Source: DATJMJ01 sp035508795
GTDB taxonomy: Bacteria; Actinomycetota; Acidimicrobiia; Acidimicrobiales; Palsa-688
Direction of reading: 5' to 3'
DNA: 15,511 nt
NCBI GenBank assembly: GCA_035508795.1
Contig: DATJMJ010000019.1
Location: 1-15,511, forward strand
A program made the position numbers and the translations under genes. The notes beneath the pieces were generated by a model that saw only the letters and a list, made by a program, of their open reading frames with translations, did no database searches and was not told the origin of the DNA. Below, one piece after another: positions 1 to 5,961 of the stretch. Numbering within the stretch: the first letter of the stretch is position 1; each line of letters begins with the position of its first letter.

Positions 1-1239
1 TCAGCCACCGTCGCCACCGTCGCCACCGGGGCATTGTGGACAGGTCCGCCAGCATGGTCCGCACCGTCGGCACCGTCGGCACCGTCCGCACTGAGTGAAG
101 GGTCGATTGCGACGCGGGCGCACACTTTCCAAGGGGAGGCCGGTGCATCGCACGCGGGTGCCTCAGGAGCACCTGTTCGGTCGCCAGGGAGGGTCGAGGT
201 CGTCACATTCTCGGGTTCGTTCCAGCCTGACGAGGTCACGGCCGGCGGCGGGTCGGTTTGGCTGGTGAGCGAAGGCCCTCAGGGCTCGGTTAGTGGCAAG
301 GGCTGCAGGGTCGGAAAAGTCAGCCCGGAGGAGCTCGAAGTTGCCACTTTCCCCCTGAGCTCGTGCGGGTTCAATGTTGCCGCGAACGGGTCATCTCTTT
401 TCCTCGAGGTAGCCACCCCCGACATCAAAGCCGATCTTTATATTGTGCGCATTGAAGAGTTTTCGATGACGAGCGGCGAATCGCAGATGTTGCCTGCGGT
501 TTCGGCGCGTTTGTTCCTCGGGAGCGACATCGCGCACACCCAGTTGGCCTTTGCCGACGGCGCCCTTTGGCTCTACCTCGAGGGCCAGCCGGCCCGGGTG
601 CTCGAACTTTCCCCGTCGACCGGTGGCGTAGTGCGGGTTTTCCGGCCAGTCTCCCCGGTCGGGGGGGCCGAGCCGCTCATAACGGCGTCGCATGGTTACG
701 TTTGGTTGGCGGGCGGAGCTGGCAGCGGCGCCGATTTCGAACGCATAGACGCCGCTGACGGAACTTCGCAGACCTATGACCTTGGGGGCGGGTACTCCTC
801 CGTTTACGACATCTTCGCAGTGGGCGGGCGGGTCTATTTCCTTTACCTGGCACCGGTGACGAGAGCCGAGGGCTCAAAAGAGCGCCAAACGACGGCTCAA
901 CCTGTCCAGCTCGGAAGCTTCGTAGGGGAGCTGTCGTCCCAGGGCAGGCTGGTCAAGGCTTCCCGGGAAGAAGAGGTAGGTGGGATGCTCGCCGATGTCC
1001 GCGGGCAATTGGTTTCCGCCGGTCCCGGCAGCGCTTGTACCGGGCCTGAGATGGTGTGGCGTATCAACGCCAAGACTCTGGCGACGACGGTGTTCACGAC
1101 GTTGGGTGTTCCCGGCGACTCGTGCCTGAACGAAGCGGGCCCGAGGGAGGTGGCGACGGCGGGCAGTGCCCTTTTTGTCCTGTACGCCGGCGGCTCGGGT
1201 GCGACCTCGCTTTACCGGGCGGCTCTCGCGAGCACCTAA
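1..1239 (+). CDS. Secreted-looking beta-propeller protein, 5' partial
   Basis: The reading frame is open from the first base of the window, so the true start probably lies upstream. A TTG at 34 is the first in-frame start-like codon, but it has no Shine-Dalgarno sequence. The first 30 codons are low complexity: 9-bp repeats encode Ala-Thr-Val and then Ala-Pro-Ser, as in a linker. The rest shows recurring blade-like segments of the form 'G-x-V-W-L-x-x-x-G' (GGGSVWLVSEGP, ADGALWLYLEGQ, SHGYVWLAGGAG, AGSALFVLYAGG), typical of Vgb/NHL/PQQ-type beta-propellers. Two cysteine pairs (GKGC...SSCG and GSAC...GDSC) suggest disulfides and an extracytoplasmic location. No catalytic motif is visible and I do not recognise a named family. 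It may be a binding or sensor domain attached to an upstream domain outside the window. Confidence 0.7.
   Translation, partial: SATVATVATGALWTGPPAWSAPSAPSAPSALSEGSIATRAHTFQGEAGASHAGASGAPVRSPGRVEVVTFSGSFQPDEVTAGGGSVWLVSEGPQGSVSGKGCRVGKVSPEELEVATFPLSSCGFNVAANGSSLFLEVATPDIKADLYIVRIEEFSMTSGESQMLPAVSARLFLGSDIAHTQLAFADGALWLYLEGQPARVLELSPSTGGVVRVFRPVSPVGGAEPLITASHGYVWLAGGAGSGADFERIDAADGTSQTYDLGGGYSSVYDIFAVGGRVYFLYLAPVTRAEGSKERQTTAQPVQLGSFVGELSSQGRLVKASREEEVGGMLADVRGQLVSAGPGSACTGPEMVWRINAKTLATTVFTTLGVPGDSCLNEAGPREVATAGSALFVLYAGGSGATSLYRAALAST
4..90 (+). repeat. Two short 9-bp tandem repeats in a coding linker
   Basis: gccaccgtc occurs at 4-12 and 13-21 with a variant at 22-30. gcaccgtcg occurs at 61-69 and 70-78 with a variant at 79-87. 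Both are in frame with the beta-propeller gene and encode Ala-Thr-Val and Ala-Pro-Ser triplets, consistent with a flexible linker expanded by slippage. Confidence 0.7.
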
Positions 1240-1253
1240 AGGGAGTGCTCCGC
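1228..1253 (+). terminator. Hairpin over the stop codon of the beta-propeller gene
   Basis: GAGCAC (1230-1235) pairs with GTGCTC (1245-1250) around a 9-nt loop that contains the TAA stop. Two more pairs can form if C1251 is bulged. There is no T-run after it, so it is at best a weak or factor-dependent terminator. The 196 bases to the next start hold a further GGCGCCA/TGGCGCC inverted repeat (about 1324-1362) and nothing else I recognise. Confidence 0.25.
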
Positions 1254-1440
1254 GCCCCTGCCCCTCAGGACTGAGCGCCGGGTGTTGCGGCGCGAAGGAG
1301 CTGCGCTCCCGCCGCGGGACGAGGCGCCACTCAGAAGAGCCCTTCGGCCCTAGTTGGCGCCACCTCGGGCGAGTTTTGATGTTGCTATAGGGCTCCAGAG
1401 GTTGCGCTGTCTCCTCGACCCGCTCTCCCTCGGAGCACAG

Positions 1441-1445
1441 GGAGG
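1441..1445 (+). promoter_or_regulatory. Shine-Dalgarno for the small membrane protein
   Basis: GGAGG lies four bases before the ATG at 1450. It decides the start in favour of the 75-residue product rather than the 107-residue open frame beginning at 1354. Confidence 0.65.
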
Positions 1446-1449
1446 AGCC

Positions 1450-1677
1450 ATGCGAGACAAGTCGGTTGGGTTGGCGGTTTTGTTGACGGTCCTCTTCGGC
1501 CCACTGGGGCTGTTCTACGTGAGTGTTTGGGGCGCAGTCGCCTTGATCGCGGTCGCCGCGATAGGTGTGGTGCCCACCTTCGGGTTTGTCCTTATCTTTG
1601 TGTGGCCGGCGTCCGTCGCCTGGGCAGCGATCGCAGCCAGCGGCGCCCACAAAGCGTGGTTGCACCGGCCAATCTGA
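1450..1677 (+). CDS. Small hydrophobic membrane protein (75 aa)
   Basis: The product is 75 residues and almost wholly hydrophobic. One membrane segment lies at about residues 5-25, containing 'LFGPLGLFYVSVWG'. One or two more lie at about 27-62, ending 'VWPASVAWAAIAA'. A short basic tail follows. The pattern Lys-Ser-Val-Gly, then FGPLG, then a WP-S-WA-IAAS stretch resembles a widespread family of small uncharacterised bacterial membrane proteins. I cannot assign a function. The ATG at 1450 is chosen over an upstream in-frame ATG at 1354 because GGAGG at 1441-1445 sits just ahead of it and the upstream extension looks non-coding. The gene converges on the U32-like gene with only 25 bases between the two stops. 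Confidence 0.7.
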   Translation: MRDKSVGLAVLLTVLFGPLGLFYVSVWGAVALIAVAAIGVVPTFGFVLIFVWPASVAWAAIAASGAHKAWLHRPI

Positions 1678-1702
1678 GGCTTGCAGGGCTCACCGCGACG
1701 TC

Positions 1703-2653
1703 TTAGACGACGGGGATACCGAGCCCCTTGGCACCTCTGGCTGACTGGACCAGCTCTGAGTCGAGGCGCCTGACCCATTCAAGGGCAATAGTCGCCCGGC
1801 GGACCCGCTCGCGGACCATCGATAGGACGTCGTTGCGCAGGTGGCCTCCGCTCGGGTACAGGCCTCTCGAGTTGCGGAGGCCGAACTTGGCGTACATCGG
1901 AGCGGCGACCTTGACAAGCTCCCCGAGCTCGTGGCCACGGACAACGCCCCCGAGGCTGTCGGGCGACTCTACGTAGAGGTCGATCGGGAGCTCCGAGACG
2001 GACCTCAGCTCTCCTAGTTGGCCGATCGTCATGTCTGAGGGGACATTGACCGTCGAGGCCCCAAGGCGTTCGAGTTGTGCGAACGATGCGGGGTTGCCAG
2101 GAGCCAGGTACACGGACACCTTCCAGACGATTTCCGCCGGCAATTCGCCCCGGCGTTGGGAGTCGACGAGGGTCTCGAGGAGCCCCGGGTCGGCGACGAG
2201 GAAGCTCCTAATACCCTGCTCGGCACCCCGCGCTACGTCCTCGAAGGCGTAGCGGAGTTGGCGCGCACCGCGGACGATGCCCGACAGGGCCGCACCGTCG
2301 GGGGCGCGGGACGAAGCACCCACGTCCCACTCTTCTCTTGGCCCGATGAAGAGCGAGACTTCGATCCCCTGATCGGCACCGATCCTCGCCATCTCGTGAA
2401 GCTCACGCTCCGTGAGGAGCATCATGCCACTGCCCTGTGAGACGCGGTTTACCGTCGTCCCCAACCGTTCGGCCTCTTCCACGACGGCTGCCAACGCCTC
2501 GGGCCCCTCGACGCTCGGGATCTCGACCCTGAAGTGGGCCCCGTCGGGAAAACGGTGAGGGCTCTGGGCCGGGGATGCCTCCGGTTGGATGCCCAGCCTG
2601 CGGATGACATCTGCGCCTGTGGGTACCTCGGGGAACGGTTGGCCTGACGGCAT
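1703..2653 (-). CDS. U32 peptidase-like TIM-barrel protein, role unknown
   Basis: This is a soluble 316-residue protein with no signal peptide or membrane segment. Alternating beta/alpha character and segments such as 'FRVEIPSVEGPEAL' (41-54), 'VSQGSGMMLLTERE' (71-84), 'VSVYLAPGNPASFAQLERLG' (179-198), 'TVNVPSDMTIGQL' (201-213), 'PIDLYVESPDSLGG' (223-236) and 'KFGLRN' (256-261) resemble the U32/COG0826-type barrels. In actinobacteria these are often annotated simply as peptidase U32 or hypothetical. I see no proven catalytic residues and would not call it a protease. The start at 2653 is well supported by AAGGAGG seven bases upstream. It diverges from the lactonase-dehydratase pair across a 252-base intergenic region, which suggests shared control and a role in the same sugar-acid pathway. 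It lacks the Schiff-base lysine context of DHDPS-type keto-deoxy-sugar dehydratases. Family call moderate, function unknown. Confidence 0.8.
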   Translation of the reverse strand: MPSGQPFPEVPTGADVIRRLGIQPEASPAQSPHRFPDGAHFRVEIPSVEGPEALAAVVEEAERLGTTVNRVSQGSGMMLLTERELHEMARIGADQGIEVSLFIGPREEWDVGASSRAPDGAALSGIVRGARQLRYAFEDVARGAEQGIRSFLVADPGLLETLVDSQRRGELPAEIVWKVSVYLAPGNPASFAQLERLGASTVNVPSDMTIGQLGELRSVSELPIDLYVESPDSLGGVVRGHELGELVKVAAPMYAKFGLRNSRGLYPSGGHLRNDVLSMVRERVRRATIALEWVRRLDSELVQSARGAKGLGIPVV

Positions 2654-2660
2654 TTCCCCA

Positions 2661-2667
2661 CCTCCTT
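2661..2667 (-). promoter_or_regulatory. Perfect Shine-Dalgarno of the U32-like gene
   Basis: On the minus strand AAGGAGG lies seven bases before the ATG at 2653. This is one of the strongest ribosome-binding sites in the window and fixes that start. Confidence 0.8.
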
Positions 2668-2686
2668 AGTGCTCCTGGATGGTGCC

Positions 2687-2692
2687 AGACTA
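2687..2692 (-). promoter_or_regulatory. Possible -10 element of the U32-like gene
   Basis: TAGTCT on the minus strand fits the TANNNT pattern and would give a 5' leader of about 25-30 bases containing the Shine-Dalgarno. No good -35 hexamer is visible at the usual distance. Low confidence. Confidence 0.25.
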
Positions 2693-2741
2693 TTCGTGGT
2701 CAGCTTTTTCTGCCAGGCCCGGCACCGCCCCGTCTAAGCAC

Positions 2742-2767
2742 GCGGCCCGGGCCGCTCTAGCCCGGGC
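2742..2767. promoter_or_regulatory. Palindrome pair in the divergent intergenic region
   Basis: gcggcccgggccgc (2742-2755) is a perfect 14-bp palindrome. Its 8-bp core gcccgggc recurs at 2760-2767, so the two centres are 15 bp apart. It lies between the divergent U32-like and lactonase genes, a natural place for an operator controlling both. It could also be a chance product of GC-rich sequence. Confidence 0.35.
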
Positions 2768-2904
2768 CTAGGCACCCACCCCGCGCTGGCCGGTCGCCCT
2801 GCCCGACCTAGCCAACCCGGCACATCGAATTAGCGCCGGCGCCGGGCCGCGCCCTAAGCGACGCAGCGCCAGCGTGGCCGGGGAGGCGGCCCAAGCAGCC
2901 CAGC

Positions 2905-2910
2905 TATGAT
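2905..2910 (+). promoter_or_regulatory. Candidate -10 element for a leaderless lactonase mRNA
   Basis: TATGAT is a good -10 hexamer. It ends seven bases before an in-frame ATG at 2918, the spacing seen for leaderless transcripts in actinobacteria. No Shine-Dalgarno stands at a useful distance before either 2906 or 2918 (the nearest purine run, ggggagg, is 20 or more bases away). No convincing -35 is seen. Confidence 0.4.
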
Positions 2911-3817
2911 CACCGCCATGGCGCCCATCAAGGAGCACACGGCCGAGGTCGCGCTCGACGTGCACGCCCAGCTAGGCGAAGGGCCTGTCTGGGACGAGCG
3001 CAAGCAGCGGCTCTATTTCGTCGACATAATGGGCCACCGGGTCCACGCGTTCGACCCAGTTACCAAGGCCGACGTCAGTTTTGATGTCGGGCGGCCTGTC
3101 GGGGCCGTCGTGCTCCGGGAGGACGGCGGCCTTGTACTGGCAGCGCACGATGCGTTCTTCCTGGCTGAGGCGGACGGGAGCGGTACTCGGCCCTTCGGCA
3201 ATGCGGACGTCGACGGGACAGCGGTGCGTTTCAACGACGGGAAAGTCTGCCCGCGCGGGCGCTTCCTCGCCGGGACGATGGCATGGACGAAACGAAGCTC
3301 GGTTGGTTCCCTTTACCTTCTGGACGGCGATGGGTTGGTGACCGTGCTGCTCGAAGAGGTCACGATTTCCAACGGTCTTGCCTGGAGCCATGACGGCAGG
3401 ACTGTGTACTACATCGACACGCCGCGCCACAGCGTGGATGCGTTCGATTACGACCTGGAGACGGGGTTGATTTCCAACCGCCGGGTGGTCTACGAGGTCC
3501 CGGACGCCTCCCCCGACGGTATGACGATAGATTCCGAAGGATTTCTCTGGGTTGCCGTTTGGGGCGGTTCGCGCGTCGAGCGTTTCGACCCCGCAACTGG
3601 CCGCCTCCAGGAGGTGGTGCACGTCTCGACATCGCATGTTTCAAGCGTTGCGTTCGGGGGCGCCAACCTGGACGACCTGTTCATCACGACTGCCCGGGAG
3701 GACCTCACCGACGAAGAACTGGCGGCAGAGCCCGATGCCGGGAACCTGTTCGTGGTCCGGCCAGGTGTGAAGGGGCTCCCCGCCAACAGGTTCAAGTTGC
3801 AGGCGGAGGCGGCTTGA
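2906..3817 (+). CDS. SMP-30/gluconolactonase family sugar lactonase
   Basis: This is a six-bladed beta-propeller lactonase that opens aldono-lactones to aldonic acids, in the cytoplasm. The 303 residues match the usual family length. The metal ligands expected from regucalcin-type enzymes are present: Glu25 in 'LGEGPVWDE', Asn156 in 'ISNGLAWS' and Asp204 in 'PDGMTID'. The substrate-side 'RFNDGKVCPRGRF' segment is at 108-120. The start may be the ATG at 2906 or, more likely, the ATG at 2918 (residue 5), which fits a leaderless mRNA from TATGAT at 2905-2910. The stop overlaps the probable TTG start of the dehydratase (TTGA, 3814-3817), indicating translational coupling. With that neighbour the likely substrate is a pentonolactone such as L-arabinono-lactone. 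This assignment comes from context; the family fold is certain. Confidence 0.92.
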   Translation: MITAMAPIKEHTAEVALDVHAQLGEGPVWDERKQRLYFVDIMGHRVHAFDPVTKADVSFDVGRPVGAVVLREDGGLVLAAHDAFFLAEADGSGTRPFGNADVDGTAVRFNDGKVCPRGRFLAGTMAWTKRSSVGSLYLLDGDGLVTVLLEEVTISNGLAWSHDGRTVYYIDTPRHSVDAFDYDLETGLISNRRVVYEVPDASPDGMTIDSEGFLWVAVWGGSRVERFDPATGRLQEVVHVSTSHVSSVAFGGANLDDLFITTAREDLTDEELAAEPDAGNLFVVRPGVKGLPANRFKLQAEAA

Positions 3818-5679
3818 GCGCGGCCCCGGCCCCCGCCGAGACCGCAGCCCCGGCCCCCGTCGAGACCGCAGCCCCGGCCCCCGCACAGATGACAGCCCCG
3901 GCGCAAAACACAGCCCCCGCTTCGGGCCCGGGTACGGCTCCGGGCGCCGCTCAAGCGAAGCCTCCTCGGCGGAGCCAAGCGTGGTTCGGGGCTACAGGCC
4001 GCTCAGGCATGGTCTACCGGTCCTGGGTCCGCAACCAGGGTTATGGGCCAAGGGTTTTCGATGGGCGGCCCGTGATAGGCATCGCGACGACCTGGTCGGA
4101 GCTTGCCCCCTGCAATGCCCACTTGCACCGCGTTGCCGAGGCGGTAAAGCGCGGGGTATGGCAAGCGGGTGGCTTCCCTCTCGAGTTCCCGGTGCTTGCG
4201 ACCGGCGAGACGTTGATGCGCCCGACGGCGATGCTTTACCGCAACTTGCTGGCCATGGAGGCAGAGGAGCTCATCCGAGCCAACCCCCTCGACGGCGTGG
4301 TGCTCCTGTCGGGGTGCGACAAAACGACGCCAGGCCTGCTAATGGCGGCGGCAAGCGTGGGCCTCCCGGCGATCATGGTGACCGGCGGCCCGATGCTCAA
4401 CGGGAAGTACGAAGGCCGCGACGTGGGGTCGGGCACGCACGTCTGGAAGTTCGAGGCTGAGCTCAAGGCCGGCCGCATGACGCAAGAACAGCTTTACGTG
4501 GCCGAAGGGTGCATGGCCCGGTCGGACGGCCACTGCATGACCATGGGCACCGCGTCGACGATGGCGTGCATGGCCGAAGCTCTCGGCATGCAGTTGCCGG
4601 GGTCTGCCACTTGGCCCGCCGCCGATGCTCGCCGCTACGAGGTCGCCCAGGACGCCGGGGTACGGGTCGTCGCCATGGTGGAAGAGGACCTCCGTCCCGG
4701 GCAGGTAATGCAGCGCGCTGCGTTCGAAAATGCCATCCGGGCCAATGCCGCCATCGGGGGCTCGACAAACGCGATCATCCACCTGAAGGCGATCGCCGGC
4801 AGGCTGGGTGTCCAGATCAGTCTCGACGACTTCGACAACCTGGCCAGGGTCGTGCCGACCCTCGTCGACTTGATGCCCTCGGGTACTCATTTGATGGAAG
4901 ATTTCTGCTACGCAGGTGGCCTTCCCGCCGTGCTGCGCGAGCTCGACGAAGCGGGACTGCTCAACGGGGACCAGGTCACGGTAACTGGCAAGAGCGTCCG
5001 TGAAAACGTGAAGGATGCCCGTTGTTGGGACCGCGATGTGATCAGGAGCGTGGACGAGCCCTTCCAGCCGCCGGGGACCGGGACAGCAGTCCTTTGGGGA
5101 AACCTCTGTCCCAATGGTGCCGTGATCAAGCAGTCGGCCGCTTCCCCGGAGCTTCTCAAGCACCGGGGCCGAGCCGTTGTTTTCGACTCCCCCGAGGAGT
5201 ACCACGCCGTTAGCGACGACGACGACGTCGACATAGAGGCGAGCGATGTGATAGTCGTCCGTTACGCCGGCCCGAAAGGTTACCCGGGGATGCCCGAGGT
5301 CTCTAATGTGGTGTTGCCGGCGAAGCTGCTCAAAAATGGCGTCACTGACATGGTCCGCATCTGCGACGGCAGGATGAGCGGGACCGGGTTCGGCACCGTC
5401 GTGTTGCATGTCTCGCCCGAGGCCGCATTGGGCGGGCCACTTGCACTTGTGAAGACTGGGGATTTCATCGAGCTCGATGTGGCGGCGCGTTCGCTCCACC
5501 TCGAGGTAAGCGACGAAGAACTGGCTCGCCGCAAGGCAAAGTGGTCACCCCCTGCCCCCAAAGCCTCCTCAGGCTATTCGTGGCTGTACGTCGCCCACGT
5601 CCTCCAAGCTGAAGAGGGCGCCGATTTTGACTTCTTGCAGGGAGCGCGTGGCTCCGAAGTGCCCCGCGACTCGCACTAA
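3814..5679 (+). CDS. IlvD/Edd-family pentonate (L-arabonate-type) dehydratase
   Basis: It removes water from an aldonic acid to give the 2-keto-3-deoxy acid, using an Fe-S cluster and Mg2+. Numbering from a TTG at 3814, the three cluster cysteines are Cys100 ('PCNAH'), Cys168 ('GCDKTTPG') and Cys241 ('GHCMTMGTASTM'). The C-terminal 'DGRMSGTGFGTVVLHVSPEA' block is also intact. The sequence is closer to L-arabonate/pentonate dehydratases than to biosynthetic IlvD. Its N-terminus is odd: about 48 Ala/Pro/Thr-rich residues (24-bp repeats) precede the usual 'RRSQAWFG' start of the family. TTG 3814 overlaps the lactonase stop and has GGAGG at 3805-3809. ATG 3889 is an alternative without a Shine-Dalgarno. 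The frame is also open well upstream inside the lactonase gene. Substrate choice (L-arabonate, D-xylonate, galactonate) cannot be fixed from sequence. Confidence 0.9.
   Translation: MSAAPAPAETAAPAPVETAAPAPAQMTAPAQNTAPASGPGTAPGAAQAKPPRRSQAWFGATGRSGMVYRSWVRNQGYGPRVFDGRPVIGIATTWSELAPCNAHLHRVAEAVKRGVWQAGGFPLEFPVLATGETLMRPTAMLYRNLLAMEAEELIRANPLDGVVLLSGCDKTTPGLLMAAASVGLPAIMVTGGPMLNGKYEGRDVGSGTHVWKFEAELKAGRMTQEQLYVAEGCMARSDGHCMTMGTASTMACMAEALGMQLPGSATWPAADARRYEVAQDAGVRVVAMVEEDLRPGQVMQRAAFENAIRANAAIGGSTNAIIHLKAIAGRLGVQISLDDFDNLARVVPTLVDLMPSGTHLMEDFCYAGGLPAVLRELDEAGLLNGDQVTVTGKSVRENVKDARCWDRDVIRSVDEPFQPPGTGTAVLWGNLCPNGAVIKQSAASPELLKHRGRAVVFDSPEEYHAVSDDDDVDIEASDVIVVRYAGPKGYPGMPEVSNVVLPAKLLKNGVTDMVRICDGRMSGTGFGTVVLHVSPEAALGGPLALVKTGDFIELDVAARSLHLEVSDEELARRKAKWSPPAPKASSGYSWLYVAHVLQAEEGADFDFLQGARGSEVPRDSH
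3823..3912 (+). repeat. 24-bp tandem repeat encoding an Ala-Pro linker
   Basis: Three 24-bp units (3823-3846, 3847-3870, 3871-3894) and a shortened fourth (3895-3912) each begin with gccccggc. They encode the series APAPAETA, APAPVETA, APAPAQMT, APAQNT at the very start of the dehydratase. Such Ala-Pro runs are typical of flexible interdomain linkers. Confidence 0.8.
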
Positions 5680-5828
5680 CGCCTCGATCTCGTACCGGAG
5701 CGGCCGGGACTGCACGAGGGCTCTATCGGGACGGCCTGTGCGGCACCTGGTGACCAAGTGCTACGGTTACGAGCGGCCTGGGGCTGTGAGCCTGGGGGCT
5801 CGAGGGCCTGAGGGCCTAACGGGCTGGG

Positions 5829-5842
5829 GGGTGCTAGCACCC
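5829..5842. promoter_or_regulatory. Perfect 14-bp palindrome
   Basis: gggtgctagcaccc reads the same on both strands. It could be a protein-binding dyad, or fold as a short hairpin (5-bp stem, CTAG loop) ending the upstream dehydratase transcript. There is no following T-run, so an operator is at least as likely. Confidence 0.35.
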
Positions 5843-5896
5843 TTGGCGCGCCGACGCCGGTTCTCCTAACGTAGGGGCGACCGGACGTGCCGAATG

Positions 5897-5940
5897 CCGG
5901 GGTAGATGACTTCCGGGGTAAATGACCTCCGGGTTACTGG
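5897..5940 (+). repeat. 16-bp tandem repeat before the beta-helix gene
   Basis: ccggggtagatgactt (5897-5912) is followed by ccggggtaaatgacct (5913-5928) and a partial copy ccgggttactgg (5929-5940). The array ends 21 bases before the start codon. The 16-bp spacing and the position suggest an operator array or a recent tandem duplication in the promoter or leader. Confidence 0.65.
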
Positions 5941-5951
5941 GACCGAAATGC

Positions 5952-5955
5952 GAGG
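5952..5955 (+). promoter_or_regulatory. Shine-Dalgarno of the beta-helix gene
   Basis: GAGG lies six bases before the ATG at 5962, inside an A-rich stretch unusual for this GC-rich window. It supports that start. Confidence 0.6.
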
Positions 5956-5961
5956 TAAAAA

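Larger units (their letters stand above)
5680..5961. other. Intergenic region between dehydratase and beta-helix gene
   Basis: These 282 bases contain no supported gene. They hold a perfect 14-bp palindrome gggtgctagcaccc at 5829-5842, following a G-rich stretch, and a three-copy 16-bp repeat at 5897-5940. I see no clear T-tailed terminator after the dehydratase. Confidence 0.6.

Noticed and set aside
874..1665. 263-codon open frame on the minus strand
   Set aside because: It lies opposite the beta-propeller and small membrane genes. Its product is Arg/Gln/Pro-rich without domain character, and it has no ribosome-binding site.
1703..2653. Calling the U32-like protein a 2-keto-3-deoxypentonate dehydratase
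   Set aside because: Attractive from context, but none of the motifs of DHDPS-type or FAH-type dehydratases can be seen. It is kept only as a hypothesis.
4339..5499. 386-codon open frame on the minus strand
   Set aside because: It is antisense to the conserved dehydratase core, whose Fe-S motifs are intact. Long antisense frames are common in GC-rich genes.
5680..5961. tRNA or riboswitch in the intergenic region
   Set aside because: No cloverleaf or T-loop-like sequence was found, and nothing resembles a known riboswitch core.
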